DNA from: Dugong dugon
Taxonomy: Eukaryota > Chordata > Mammalia > Sirenia > Dugongidae
NCBI GenBank assembly: GCA_030035585.1
Contig: CM057462.1
Location: 115,005,234 to 115,069,233, forward strand
Reading direction: 5' to 3'
Length of the DNA stretch: 64,000 bases
Shown: positions 36,751 through 54,128 of the stretch, piece after piece
How positions within the stretch are numbered: position 1 is the stretch's first letter
Layout of the letters: every line of letters starts with the position of its first letter
The notes under the pieces: model-generated
What the model saw: the letters and a program-made list of their open reading frames with translations, nothing else
What the model was told of the DNA's origin: nothing
The model's database searches: none
Made by a program: the position numbers and the translations under genes

Positions 36751-38090
36751 TTTCTTTTTTTTTTTTTTTAATTGTTGTGCTTTTAAGTAAAAGTTTACAA
36801 TTCAAGTTAGTCTCTCACACAAAAATTTATACATGCATTATTATGTGACCATCGTTGCTCTCCCTATACTGTGACAGCACACTCCTCCTTTCTGCTCCTG
36901 ATCTCCATGTCCATTTAATCAGCTCCTGACCTTCCCTGCCTTCTTATCTCACCTCTGGACAGGAGCTTCCCATTTAGTCTCGTGTATCTACTTGAGCTAA
37001 GAAGCATAATCTTCACGAGTATTATTTTACGTGTTATAGTCCAGTCTAATCTTTGTCTGAAGAGTTGGCCTCAGGAATGGTTTTAGTTTTGGTCTAACAG
37101 AGAGTCCTGGGTCTATGTCTTCCAGGGTCCCTCCAGTCTCAATCAAACCATTAAGTCTGGTCTTTTTACTAGAATTTGAGTTCTGCACCCCACTTTTCTC
37201 CTGCTCCATCAGGGACTCTCTGTTGTGTTCACTGTCGGGGCAGTCATTGGTAGTAGCTGGGCACCACCTAGTTCTTCTGGTCTCAGGATGACGCAGTGTC
37301 TGGTTTATGTGGTCTTTTCTGTCTCTTGGGCTAATATTTTCCTTGTGTCTTTGGTGTTCTTCATTCTCCTTTACTCCAGGTGGTTGGGACCAATAGATGC
37401 ATCTTAGATGGCTGCTCACTAGCTTTTAAGACCCCAGAAGCCACTCACCAAATTGGGATGCAGAACATTTTCTTAATAAACTTCATTATGCCAGTTGACC
37501 TAGATGTCCCCTGAAAGCATGGTCCCAAGACTCCTGCCCCTGCTACTCTGTCCGTTGAAGTGACTGGTTGTATTCAGGAAACCTCTTAGCTTTGGTTTAG
37601 TCTAGTTCTGCTGATTTCCCTATAGTATGTGCTGTCTTTCCCTTCACCTAAGATGATTCTTGTTTACTGTCTAGTTAGTGAATTCCACTCTCCCTCCCTC
37701 CCCATCCTTGTAACCATCAAAGAATATTTTCTTCTGTGTTTAAACCTTTTCTTGAATTCTTATAATAGTGGTCTTATACAATATTTGTCCTTCTGTGACT
37801 GACTAAATTCACTCAGCATAATGCCTTCCACATTCCCCCATGTTACAAGATGTTTTCATGGATTCATTGTTGTTCTTTATCATTGCGTAGTATTCCATTG
37901 TGTGAATATACCATAATTTGTTTACCTATTCATCAGCTGATGAGCACCTAGGTTGTTTCCATCTTTTTGCTATTGTGAACAGTGCTGCAATAAACATGGT
38001 GGTGCATATATCTATTTGTGTGACAGCTCTTATTTCTCTAGGATATATCCCAAGGAGCAGGATTGCTGGATCATATGGTACTTCTATTTC
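36751..38090 (-). mobile_element. Nested L1 (3'UTR plus C-terminal ORF2)
   Basis: A new T-run at 36759-36773 starts a 3'UTR of the second type ('aagtaaaagtttacaattca') inside ORF2 of the outer L1. It runs through its own stop region and C-terminal ORF2. Near 38090 it reaches the same ORF2 position at which the outer L1 was interrupted ('ttctatttctagcttcc' at 36735 and 'ttctatttctagctttc' at 38083), so the boundary with the outer element is seamless and approximate. Confidence 0.7.
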
Positions 38091-39381
38091 TAGCTTTCTA
38101 AGGAAGTGTCATATGGTTTTCCAAAATGGTTGCACCATTTTGCATTGCCACCAGCAGTGTGTAAGAGTTCCAATCTCCCTGCAGCCTCTCCAACATTTGT
38201 TATTTTGTTTTTTTTCATTTGTGCTAGTAATATTGGGGTGAAATGTTTTCTCACTATAGTTTTGATTTGCATTTGTCTAATGGCTAAGTGATCTAGAGCA
38301 TTTCCTCATGTATCTGTTAGCCACTTGAATGTCTCATTTGGTGAAGTGTCTGTTCATTTTCCTTTGCCCATTTTTTTAGTTGGATTATTTGTCTTTTTGT
38401 TGTAGAGGTGTTGGATTTTCGTGTACATTTTAGAGATTAGACGTTTGCTGGATTTGTAATAGTCAAAATTTTTTTTCCCAGTCTGTAGTTTCTCTTTTTT
38501 CTCTTTTGGTGAAGTCTTTTGATGAGCATAAGTGTTTAATTTTTAGAAGATCCCAGTTATCTAGCTTATCTTCTGAAGTTTTTAAGTTGTTAGTTATGGT
38601 TCATATCCTGTTAATATGGTGTATTAGGGTATCTATCATTTTTTCTTTTATGATCTTTATAGATTTTGGTTTTATATTTAGGTCTTTGATCCATTTTCAG
38701 TTAGTTTTTGTGTATGGAGTGAGGTATGGGTCTTGTTTCACTGTTTTGCAGATGGACATCCAATTTTGCCAGCACCATTTGTTAAAAAAAACTGCCTTTT
38801 CCCTGTTTGATGGACTTTGGGCCCTTCTTGAAGATCAGATGACCATAGTTGGATGGATTTACATCTCGGGTCTCAATTCTGTTCCAGTGGTCAATGTATC
38901 TGTCTTTGTACCAGTACCAGGCTGTTCTGACTATCTTAGCTGTACAGTAGTTCCTGAGGTCAGGTAGTGCAAGTCCTCTTACTTTATTCTTCTTCATCAA
39001 TAGTGCTTTACTTATCCGGGACCTCTTCCTTTTCCATATAAAGTTAATGATTTTTTTCCATCTCTTTAAAGAATGTTGTTGGTATTTGGATCGGGATTGC
39101 ACTGTATTTGTAAATTGCTTTGGGTAGAATTCTCATTTTCACAATGTTGAGTCTACCTATCCATGATCATGGTATGTTTTTCCATATATGTAGATTTCTT
39201 TTGGTTTATTGCAGTAGAGTTTTGCAGTTTTCTTTGTATAGGTCTTTTACATTCCTGGTTAGATTTATTCCTAAGTATTTTTTTTTAGGGGCTATTATAG
39301 ATAGTATTGTTTTCCTGATTTCCTTTTTGTCATTCACTATATTGGTGTATAGAAATCCAATGGATTTTTATATTTTTATCT

Positions 39382-40184
39382 TTTTCTTTTTCAAACTATT
39401 AAGTTTTTTTTTTAAATTTTTTTATTGTACTTTAGGTGAAGGTTTACAGAACAAATAGTTTCTCATTAAATAGTCAGTATGGTTTTATGACATTGGTTAA
39501 CAACCCCACAACACGTCAACCCTCTCCCTTCTCGACCTTGGAGGACTTTTTTTTTTTGGTGAGAATATATATAGCCAAAGATACACCATTTCAGAAATTT
39601 CTACATGTACAATTCAGTAACATCAATTACATTCTTCCAGTTGTGCTGCTATTCTCACTATCCTTTTCCAAATTATTCAGTCACCATTATCTTCAACTCA
39701 CTGCCCTTTAGGCTTCCCATCAAACCTTTTGAGTTGCTGTTGTCAATTTGATCTCACATAGATAATTCTTTTTATTTTTGTACCTTAGTTGAAGGTTTAC
39801 AGAACAGAACAGTTTCTCATTAAACAGTCAGTATGGTTTTATGACATAGGTTAACAACCCCACAACATGTCAACACTGTCCCTTCTCAACCTTGGATTCC
39901 CTATCACCAGCTTTCCTGTCCCCTCCTTCTTTTTAGTCCTTGTCCCTGGACTGCTGTGCCTCATTAGTCCCGTTTTGTTTTATGGGGCCGTCCAATCCCC
40001 GGCTGACCGGTGAACCTCTGGAGTGATTTCACCTCTAAGCTAGAATGGTGTCTGGGGCCATACTCTCTGGTTTCTCCAGTCTGTCAGGCCAGTAAATCTG
40101 ATCTTTTTTTGTGAGTTAGAGTTTTGTTCTACATCCTTCTCCAGCTCTGTCCAGAACCCTTTATTGTGATCCCAGTCAGAGAAG
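39382..40184 (-). mobile_element. Nested L1 3'UTR fragment with composite end
   Basis: Inserted in antisense ORF2 with flanks TTATATTTTTATCTT (39367-39381) and TTATATGTTTATCTT (40185-40199), 14 of 15 identical. It holds only 3'UTR. The terminal block appears twice (39404-39545 and 39771-39890) around a segment of another 3'UTR type (39546-39770, with its own T-run at 39547-39558). The arrangement matches that at 2949-3290. Confidence 0.85.
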
Positions 40185-41197
40185 TTATATGTTTATCTTG
40201 TATCCTGCTACTATGCTGAATCTTTCTATTAGTTCCAGTAGTCTTCTCATGAAGTCTTTTGGATTTTATACATACAGTATCATATCATCTGCAAATAGGA
40301 ATAGTTCTACTTCTTTTTTTTTTCAATTGTGCTTCAAGTGAAAGCTTACAGTTCAAGTTAGTTTCTCATAGAAAAATTTATAGACACATTATGTGACCCT
40401 AGTTGCTCTCCCTATAATGTGACAGCACACTCCTCCTTTTCCACCCTAGATTTCCCATGTCCATTCAACCAGCTCCTGTCCCTTTTTGCCTTCTCATCTT
40501 GCCTCCGGACTGGAGCTGCCCATTTAGTCTCATGTATCTACTTCAGCTAAGAAGCACTCTTCTCAGGAGTACCATTTTATGTGTTATAGTCCAGTCTAAT
40601 CTTAGCCTGAAGAGGTGGCTTCAGGAATGGTTTCTGTTCTGAGCTAACAGACAGTCCGGGGACCATGTCTTCCAGGGTCCCTTACGTCTCAGTCAGACCA
40701 TTAAGTCTGGTCTTTTTACTAGAATTTGAGTTCTGCACTCCACGTTTCTCCTGCTCCATCAGGAACTCTCTGTTTTGTTCCCCGTCAGGGCAGTCACTAT
40801 CTAGTTCTTCTAGTCTCAGGCTGATGGAGTCTCTGGTTTATGTGGCCCTTTCTACCTCTTGGGCTAGTATTTTCCTTCCATCTTTGTTGTTCTTCATTCT
40901 CCTTTATTCCAGGTTGGTTGGGTCCAATTGATGCATCTTAGATGGCCACTCGCTAGCTTTTAAGACCCCAGACACCACTCACAAAAATGACATCAGAATA
41001 TTTTCTTAATAAACTTTGCTATGTCAATTAACCTAGACGTCCCCTGAAACCATGGTCCCCAGACCCCTGCCCCTGCTACTCTGTCCCTCAAATTGTTTGG
41101 TTGTGTTCATGAAACTTCTTAGCTTTTAATTTAGTCCAGTTGTGCTGACTTCCCCTGTATTGTGTGTTGTTCTTCCCTTCACCTAAGATGATAATTT

Positions 41198-44962
<3,765 letters not shown>

Positions 44963-45429
44963 TTTTGTGTGTGTTGTTGACAGTTTCTTTGTTCTACTTA
45001 ATTTTCTGTGTTGAGTCGTTTTTCTTTATGTATTTTCTTTTCATCTTTTTCATTGTTGTTGATTTTTCATTTGCTGAGTGTTCATGTTTTTCTTATTTTT
45101 TATTTTGATATGTAGGATTGTTAGTTTCCTTTGTGGTTACCTTAATATTTACCCCTATTTTTCTAAGTTTAAACCAATCTTTTATTTCTTATATTGCCTT
45201 TACTTTCTTTTCATATGAAACATCTATGACTACATTTTTTACTCTCTTTTTTGTTTTAATGTTGTCATCTTCTACATGTTGACATCTCTTTTCCCCTATT
45301 TTCAGTGTTTTAACTTTGATTTATTTTTGTGACTTCTCTGTCTGGGTTGATATCTGGTTGCTCTGTACTGTGTTCTAGTCATTGATTTTTATCTGCTGTT
45401 GTTGATTTTTATCTGCTGTTATTGATTTT

Positions 45430-46321
45430 CTAACCAGAGAACTCCCTTCAGTATTTCTTGTAATTTTGGTTTGGTTTTTGCAAATTCCCTAAACTTCTGT
45501 TTATCTGGAAATGCCTTAATTTGTCAGTCATATTTGAGACACAGTTTTGCTGCATATTTAATTCTTGGCTGGCATTTTTTTTCCTTCAAGGCTTTATATA
45601 TTTCATCCCATTGCCTTCTTGCCTGCACGGTTTCTGCTGAGTTCTCAGAGCTTAGTCTTATTGACTTTCCTTTGTAGATGACTTTTTTTTATCCCTAGCC
45701 ACTCTTAAAATGCTCTCTTTATCTTTGGTTTTGGCAAGTTTGATTATAATATGTCTCAGTGACATTCTTTTGGGATTTACCTTGTATAGGGTTCGATGAG
45801 CATCTTAGATAGATACCTTTTCATCTTTTGCAATATCAAGGAAGTTTTCTGCCAACAAATCTTCAACAATTTTCTCTATCTTCTGTTGTCCCCCACTGTT
45901 GTGGTACTCTAGTGACTCATAGGTTATTCCTTTTGATAGAGTCCCATGTAATTCTTAGGGTTTCTTCATTTTTTTAAATTCTTTTATCTGAGTTTTCTTC
46001 AAGCAAGTTGGTGTCAAGAGCTTTATCTTTAATCTCACTAACTCTGACTTCCATTGCCTCAATTCTGCTCCTATGACTTTCTGTTAAGTTTTCTAATTCT
46101 GAAATTTTATTGTTAATCTTCTGGATTTCTGATTGCTGTCTCTCTGTGGATTCTTGCAGCCCATTAAATTTGTCATTGTGTTCTTCTATAATCTTCTTAA
46201 GTTCCTCTATTGCTTTGTCTGTGTGTTCCTTGGCTTGTACTGCATTTTGTGTGATCTCTTTCCTAATCTCTTGAAGAGTTCTGTACATTAATCTTTTGTA
46301 TTCTGCCTCCAGTAATTCCAA
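45430..46321 (-). pseudogene. L1 ORF1 of the nested element, disrupted
   Basis: The N-terminal coiled-coil part is open at 45974-46321 and begins MELLEAEYKRLMYRTLQEIR; heptad-like leucines, isoleucines and glutamates are evident. The C-terminal RNA-binding part follows to the left in other frames, with the ARRQWDE-like segment near 45605. Its N-terminus differs from that of the ORF1 proteins at 58345 and 50204, marking an older lineage. Confidence 0.8.
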
Positions 46322-47122
46322 GAAGTTCTATTCCTCCCAATGATTTCTTGATTCTTTATTTTGGAAGCTTACTGAATCCATCATCATCTGCCTCTTTATG
46401 TGATTTGATATTGATTGTTTTCTCCAAGTCATTAATCAGTTATTATATTTATTTATTTTACATTTATTTACTGTGTCCTAGCTTCTTGTTTTGTTTTGTT
46501 TTGGTACGCCCAAATAGGCCGTTCATGTGATTATTGGCACCTATGAAGCTCTAATGTCCTGTCACTAGGTGGTTATATCTGCTACCAGGTATGTGAGCCC
46601 AGGAGCCCATTTACTTGTATGGATCCAGCTCAGGTGTCCAGGTAATTGAACCCCAAGTGTGTGGCGCAGGCTTTCACCTATAGTCCTAGATGGGCAGGGG
46701 TGTTTGGAGTAGGCACAGGTATCTAGCTGCAGTAGGGGGTCATGTGCTGAGCAAGGCAGGGTGTTGAAGTTTGCCCCTGAGTGTCTGGAAGGAAAGCATG
46801 TTGCTGTTCTCTGGAGTGTGTAGCTGGGTGAGTTTTGCAGGCTGATTCTGGGCACCCCATGTTGTTGGCTGTAAGGACTAAGAAGCACCACTTATTTTTG
46901 GACCCCTGTTGCGGGTAGCTAGGTGGCATGGGTGGAAAAACCAGTCCTCAGGTCCCTGATGTGTGTAGGTGAGGACTCTGCTTAATGGTAAGAGCAGAGT
47001 CAAATGTCACAAAGCTGCCACTCCACCATATAGCTGATAAAGTTAAAGTTAGGCTTCAGGTATATACCCTGTTGTACTGTGGTAATGAGGGCCTAAGCTG
47101 TTGAAATAGGCCTACACAGGCT

Positions 47123-48752
47123 GAATTCTATTGACTAGAATTTTGTTGAGAATTTTTGCGTCTGTGTTTGTGAGAGATATTGGTCTGTAATTTTCTTTTT
47201 TTGTGGTGTCTTTGCCTGATTTTGGTATCAGGGTTATGCTGGCTTCATAGAGTGAGTTTGGAAGTATCTCTTCCTTTTCTGTTTTGAAATTGTTTGCCTA
47301 GTACGTCTGTAAACTCTTCTCTGAATGTTTGGTAGAATTCCCCAGTGAACCCCTTCTGGGCCAGGGCTTTTACTTGTTGGGAGTTTTTTTTATCACCTTT
47401 TCAATCTCTTCTCTTTTTATGAGTCTGTTAAGATTTTCAAAGTCATTTTGTGATAGTCTGGGCAGGTAGTTTGTTTCTAGAAATTTGTCCATTTCCTCTA
47501 GATTTTCAAATTTGTTGGAGTATAGTTTTTCATAATATTCTATTATGATCCTTTTTATTTCAGCTGGGTCTGTTGTATTGGCCCCCCTTTCATTTCTTAT
47601 TAGGGTTATTTGTGTCCTCTCCTGTTTTTCTTTTGTCAGTTTGGGTAGTGGTTTGTCAATTTTGTTAATCCCTTCAGAGAACCAATTTCTGGTTTTGTTG
47701 ATTCTTACTAATTTTTTTTCTATTCTGTATTTCATTTATTTCTGCTATGATCTTTATTATTTCCTTTCTTCTAGTGGCTGTAGGCTTCTTTTGCTGTTCT
47801 CTTTCTATTTGAGTTATGTAGCTAATGTTTTGATTTGTCCTCTTCTTTCTTGATGTGTGCATCTATTGCTATAAATTTGACCTCTTAGCACTGCCTTTGC
47901 TGTATCCCAAAGGTTTTGGTATGATGTGTTTTCATTTGCATTTGATCTAGGAATTTTTGAATACATCTTTGATTCTTCTATTACCCAGTGGTTTTTAAGC
48001 AAAGTATTATTTAGTTTCCATGTAATTGATTTTTTTCCTTTGCTCTTCCTCTTGTTAATGTCTACTTTGATGGTATTGCGATCAGAAAAGATACTTTGTA
48101 TTATCTCAATGTTCTGGATTTTGTTTTGTGGTCTAAATGTGCTCTATTCTGGAGAATGTTCCATATGTGATGGAAAAGAATGTGTATTTTGCAGCCATTG
48201 GATGAAGTGTTCTATATATGTCTATGAAGTCAAGTTGGCAGATTGTGACTTTTAAATCTTCTGTATCTTTGTTGAGTTTCTTTCTAGATGTTCTGTCCTT
48301 TACCAAGAGTGGTGTGTTGAAGTCTCCTACTATTATAGCAGAACAGTCCATTTCTCTTTTCAGTACTATTAAAGTTTGTTTTATGTATTTTGGAGCCCTG
48401 TCATTGGGTGTGTAGATGCTGATCATGGTTATGTGTTCATGATGGATCGTCCCTTTAATCATGATATGGTGCTGTTCTTTGTCTTCTTTGGTGAATTTTG
48501 TTTTAAAGTCTATTTTATCGAAGATTAGTATTTCCTCTCCTTCTCTTCTTTGGTGGCTGTTTGCTTGACATATTTTTTTTTTCCATCCTTTGATTTTTAA
48601 TAAAAATATCTTTGTTTCTAAGGTGTGTCTCTTGTAGACTGCATATTGATGGATCCTGTTTTTTTAATCTTTCTGTCACTCTGTCTCTTTATGCATTTCG
48701 ACCAATTAGGTTTAGTGTAATTATTGATAGGTGTGAGTTTATTGCTGTCATT
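47123..48752 (-). pseudogene. N-terminal ORF2 of the outer L1, disrupted
   Basis: Antisense endonuclease and linker regions continue to the start of the RT. Open pieces lie at about 47370-47735 (linker and RT start) and 48133-48462 (IKGTIHHEHITMISIYTPND...[14 protein letters not shown], containing the catalytic GDFN). Several frameshifts; dead. Confidence 0.88.
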
Positions 48753-49189
48753 TTTTAGTGATTTTTTTTTTTTTTTTTTTTTTTGTGGTGCTGATGATTT
48801 CTTTGCTCCCTTACTCTCCTGTGCTGAATTCCTTTTGTTTGTGGATTTTTTTTTAATTTCTTTTGCTGTAGTAGATTTTGTTTTTACTGAGACTTTATGT
48901 TTTTCCTCTTTATTTTGATGAGTAGGTTTGTTAACTTTCTTTGTGATTACCTTGAAATTTACCCCTTATCTTCCTGGGTTTGAATCAGTCTATTATTACT
49001 TGATATCACCTTGACTTCCTCTCCATTAGAAATTTCTATACCTACACCATTTTTTCCCTTCTTTTAGTGTTCTGACATTGTTGTCATTTGCAGATTAGCC
49101 TCTCTGGTTCCCTGTTGTAAATCTTCAGGTTTCGAATAGCGCTTGAGAGTTCATTTCCTAGGTTGGTATCTGGCTGGTGCGATCTTGCA

Positions 49190-50204
49190 TCATAGTTTCA
49201 GGCTGTCATCTGATGTTGTTTGTTCTCAAACCAAAGGACTCCATGTAATAATTTTTGTAAGTTTGGTTTGGTTTTTACATATTCCTTTAATTTCTGTTTA
49301 TTTGGAAATGTCCTAATTTCACCATCATATCTGAACAAGAGTTTTGCGGGCTATATTACTCCTGGTTGGCAATTTTTTTCTTTCAAGGTTTTATATAAGT
49401 CATCCCACTGTCTTCTTGTCCACATGGTTTCTGCCAAGTAGTCTGAGCTTAGCCTTATCATTTCCCCTCTGTCTGTGACTTTTTGTTTTTCTTGAGCTGC
49501 TCTCAGGATTCTTTGTTTATCTTTGGTTTTAGTGGTTGTGATTATGATATGTCTTAGTGATTTTATTTTGGAGTCTATCTTATATTGGGTTCGTAGAGCT
49601 TCTTGGATTGTCAGCTTTTCATTTTTCATATTAGGGAAGTTTTCTGTCAGTAATTTTTCAACAATCCTTTCTGTGTTTTCCATTTTCTCCCCCCTATTCT
49701 GGAACTCTGGTCACTGTCAGATTTTTGCTTTTGATTGTATCTCGCATAATTCTCAGGGTTTCTTCATTTTTCTTCGTTCTTTTTTCTGATGTTTCCTCAA
49801 ACAGCGTTGTATATAAGTGTTTTTCTTCAATTTTGCTGAGCCTGTCTTCCACTGTTTCAAACTTGCTCCTCAACCCTTCTTTGACAGTATCCATTTCTGA
49901 GATCTTGTTATTGATATTCTGGATTTCTAATTGTTTTTGTATGATTTCTAGTTGTGAATTTATTTTAGCATTTTGTTCCTGTATTGTTTTCCTGAATTAT
50001 TCCATTTTTTTCTTTATTTTCCATAAATTTGTCTGCCTTTTCCATGAATTTGTGTATTTTTTCCTCATTTTTGTCTGCTTTTTGCTTCAACTCTTGGATA
50101 GCTCTGAATATTAGAGATTTGAATTCCCTATCAGGTAGTTCTAATGTCTTTTCTTCTATTGGAAAGTCATCTGGTGTTGTATTTTGGATACCTACTGGAA
50201 CCAT
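49190..50204 (-). pseudogene. ORF1 of the outer L1, disrupted
   Basis: Pieces at 49965-50204 (start, PVGIQNTTPDDFPIEEKTLE), 49694-49894 (coiled coil, then EKRTKKNEETLRIMRDTIKS) and 49351-49683 (RNA-binding and C-terminal domain, IRLSSDYLAETMWTRRQW) are collinear with ORF1 at 58345-59342, which places this element in the same lineage. Confidence 0.88.
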
Positions 50205-50765
50205 CCTGTCCTGTTTTTTTCATATGTTTTGATATTTTCTGCTGTCTTTGGAACATTCAGTAGTTTTCTTCATTTATTGATTGTAGATCTTTTTGTTTTG
50301 TCCTGCTTTTTTGTTTTATTTGGTTATGTCTGAGCAGGTGGACTGTGCATTCTTTGTTGTTTGCTCGTCTGTGGACGAGATATTTTTCACCTCCTTGTCC
50401 AATGAGTATGGCCAGTCATTCAGCTATGGTGCATCAGGGCAGGTCCAGCAGGTGCTCTGTCTCCTCCTGGGAGCTCCATGAATCTGCTTTCCCATACTTC
50501 TGTCAGCCAATCTCCGACAGAAGTCCAAGATGGCGGATCCATGCTGCATTAGCTGATAGGGGACCTCTGCTCGTAGCTCTCCTAGCTCTCTGGTCTCTGT
50601 CAGTTTTTTATTCCACTCAGTGCTTGGTTGAGTTCTTTATCTTTTCATTTGACACTTAGGGTTCCAGGATTGATGTTTGTCTCTGCTTTAGTTAATTCTG
50701 GGGATCTTTGCTGTGGAGGTACGTTGTGGTGCTTCTGTCTGTAGCGTCATGTTGGTTCCACCTGT
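50205..50765 (-). promoter_or_regulatory. 5'UTR of the outer L1
   Basis: Homologous to 57345-58344 but shorter. The plus-strand block near 50520-50560 ('tccaagatggcggatccatg') matches 57562-57590 in reverse. It contains an antisense open frame at 50345-50659 (+). Confidence 0.75.
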
Positions 50766-50780
50766 TAACTCCCCATTATT

Positions 50781-51054
50781 AATCATTTATTAGTATTAAA
50801 GATATTCATCAAGAAGAGCAAAATTGTCTTAAAGGTGTATATGTCTCCTTTTTTAAACAATGTGCCAAACAGGTCACTGCTAATCTTGCTGTATTAGTGG
50901 TTTACAAAGTGCCCAAGAATAATGTAAACTTGAGAGTCACTAATTTCTAAATCAAATACTTGTCATCAGAGTGAAATATAAAAGGCATTCAAGAGACAAA
51001 TATTCTCATTGACCAGACTGAAATGGTGCCTAACTGAACTCTAATAGATACCAA
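50781..51054. other. Unique DNA
   Basis: Nothing recognised. Confidence 0.4.
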
Positions 51055-51256
51055 TATCTGTTGCTGCCCAGTCAATTGCAACTCATGGTGACACCATGTG
51101 TTCAGAGTAGAACTGCACTCATAGGGTCTTCAATGGCTGCAATCTTATAGAAATAGAACACCAGGCCTGTTTTCCACAGCACTGCTGGGTGGATTTGAAC
51201 CCCAACTTTTTGGTTAATAGCTGAGTTCAAACAGTTTTTACCACCCAGGGACCTGT
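51055..51256 (-). repeat. AfroSINE, long form, diverged
   Basis: Begins 'tctgttgctgcccagtcaat', has a variant central block ('ggctgcaatcttatagaaat', 'ccaggcctgttttccaca') and ends with the head 'accacccagggacct'. More diverged than the other copies. Confidence 0.8.
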
Positions 51257-53359
51257 AGATGCTAATAAATATCTTTAAGTCTACTATGTTTTTGCATTTT
51301 GCTAAGTTGTCTTATTTTCTTTGAATGTTTAAAACATAATATATAATACATAGGATACTCACTGGCTTTTAAAAAAGGAGGAAATAAAAAATACTAAACT
51401 GGTCAAAATTATTTTAAATTTGCATGACAATATTTCCCTCTGTATAGCCAGTGTACTTTGACCTTGCTTATTATGCTCTAAAGAGAGACAGAAATAGGGA
51501 TTTCTAAATAGTATACTACTTCGCGTATGGAAAATACTCAATACATTTAATTGAATGAATTGCACTGATTTGTATAACAAAAATTTGCACACACTAGATT
51601 ATTTTTTATCTAAGTATCTCTAAAGGTGAAAGTATTTTGCATTTTGGTCAGTATTTCTGCATTTTGCATGTAGCCAGAAGATTGATTGTCTACTCAAAAT
51701 CATCAGCATCAGAACCATGATGTATGTGTTTCTCTATGCAGTATTTCTGTCTTTTTCTATAAGAAAAACTCTGCAAAATAAACACAACTCTGGTTACATT
51801 AGAGATGAGGTTGTCACAAACATTCTAGTTCATATCCAGTTGATATTAAAAATAGAATTTTTCACAAGGTAAGCAACAGGGAAATTAGATTTCCTAGATT
51901 CAGGTCCCCTGCACAATTTTCAAGTGATGTAGCATCAACATCAGGCAAGGAGTTTGATTTTTATGACAATGTGTTTACAACTATATTAAGGGTGGAATTT
52001 TCAGCACCCTGAATGGGATTTGAGATGCATTTCTTGCTTATCATAACAGTGGATGCTTGTCTATAGTTGTGTCTCTTGGCAATACATTGAAAATGAGTCC
52101 AGTGTTTATTTTTGTTCCTCTTTGGTTTAAACTACCCCTCCTCCCTACAAAAACCAATCTAGATGATATTTTAAGTGCCAAAAGGACACATTAATTAAAT
52201 GTTACAGAATGAATATTCCAGAAAGGATGTCATCATACAAAAAGCTTCAATAAAGAGTCAATTTTGAATACTGAGAAGCCCCAAAAGAAATACAATATAA
52301 ATTACAGCAGCTCATCAAAACTAACACATATCTCACAAACTATTCAACAATTCTCCATCTTATAGTCTGAAATTAAAATCCATATGTTTTTCTCTAAGGT
52401 CTAGTCCCAGTTGTCTTATATATTTGATGAGAAAATGTTAGTGGGATATTGCTTTCTGTAACATACAATTTCTATGCTTTATACAATTCTGTTTTATTTT
52501 AGACTTTCTATAATTGGTAATGCATATTATATAATTACTTTAAGGTCTACAGTTTTGTTTTTTTTTTTTTAATGAAAAAGTTAAAGTCAAGTATGTGGTA
52601 ATGTTTTTCAAGGAAAGAGTTCCAAAATATTTTTAGATTAAATTAAAAAAGAGAAAGGTTTAAGAGCATTTGCTGAAGATTATGGTGATTCTAGAGCCTG
52701 CTTATAGCATTAGTGTAGATAATTTTTCAGTGCTAATGCAGATTTCAGGGGGAGTAACAACCTCTTTTGGTGGTTTGACTTTATCTTAGAGTTAGTTTAT
52801 CTGATACTGTTTGTGTCATTCTCTTTCACGTAGTTTATTTCCTTTACACTGTGGTAGGTCTACGTCAGAAAAAGGGAATCAAAGTACACCTTAAAAAGTA
52901 CAAATCGTTTTTTTCTTCCACCTCACTTAATTTTGCTAGCCTTGCTGAAAGATATTTGAACAGCTACCAGAGAAATGTGTCAGCAAAAGGCAAGACTTGT
53001 CCAATTTAGAATTGAAACTTTGATTTGAAGCTTTGATGGTTTATTTCAAGAAATTGTTGTGCATTTGGGACCAACTTGTAGTGCTGACTGGGGTGGGAGG
53101 GCGAATAGAGCTGAAGAATTTTTAAAGTATTGCAAGACTTTTGAAATAAATAAAGGTGGAGCATTAATCCATAACAGATAGAAAAGGATAACAAAATAGC
53201 CAAATAGAAAAAAGAAGTCTCAGTTTGAGGGATAGAGGTTTTGGGGTAGTCTTTATTCCATTTGGCATTCATAGCCCTAACGTTACGCTTTTTCTTTCTA
53301 GATAACCAGGTCAAGATAATTTGCATGGCATTTGTTGTTGTTTTTGTTGTTTATCTCTT
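51257..53359. other. Unique AT-rich DNA, no gene seen
   Basis: No coding signal or confident repeat. A T-run lies at 52556-52570. Confidence 0.5.
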
Positions 53360-53570
53360 GAATCAGAGACTTGGGTTTAGCATCACTTGGATAGTACTTT
53401 GTTCTCACTGTGTAACTTTGTGCAAGCGAGAAAACCTCCTTAAGACCTACATCTCTCATCTGAAAATAGAGGCTAAGAATCTTCACTTTGCATAGCTATT
53501 GGAAGGAAGAAAAGTAAAATACATTAAATACTGGACACATCTAAAAGTCTAATAAAGGTTAACTAAGCTG
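53360..53570 (+). repeat. MIR relic
   Basis: 'cactgtgtaactttgtgcaa', 'catctctcatctgaaaatag', 'aatacattaaatactggaca' and 'ctaataaaggttaact' follow the MIR consensus in forward order. Confidence 0.65.
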
Positions 53571-54128
53571 CTGCTGATCCTGCTATGGAAGATAGAGACA
53601 TGAGAGAGGGCTGTGACCAACTTGAGGGTGGAATGCTCATCAGGACTCCAACACAGTGACAACTCAAGAAGAACTAATCATTGGTGAAAGCCTGGTTCTG
53701 GTTGAGAGAACGGACTGGCAGACGCCACTGATGCTGGATCAAGGGTTGTATTCAGTGATGTCTCTAACCAGTTCCTGGAGAGTCAATGGTGAGAGATTTT
53801 AGAGGCCTAAGAAGTATAAGTTATAATCTAGGGCATAGGTAGCCAAGGAGAAAGTTCAGCCTTTACAATTGCTAGAGTGCATGTAAGCAGGAAGCTCAAA
53901 GGCCAATGTGTACTCAAACTGGTGAGGATCACCAAAGGTAGTGCACTGCAGAATTAGCAGTAAAATTTTCCTTCATAAAAGCACATTCATAAAGAAAGAA
54001 AGCATATATAACATGGCCACCTAGCTCCAGCATATATTAATAATGCTCATCTTGAGCCATTCCCTACTTTCTCTCTAAGCTCCAATCCCATAGGCTTTCT
54101 TTAAGAATTTTAAAGTGTCACACCCCCA
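53571..54128. other. Unique DNA, no gene seen
   Basis: No clear repeat or coding signal recognised. Confidence 0.4.

Noticed and set aside
38506-38967. 153-residue plus-strand frame
   Set aside because: Antisense shadow of L1 ORF2; the same shadow recurs at 30758, 17735 and 41909.
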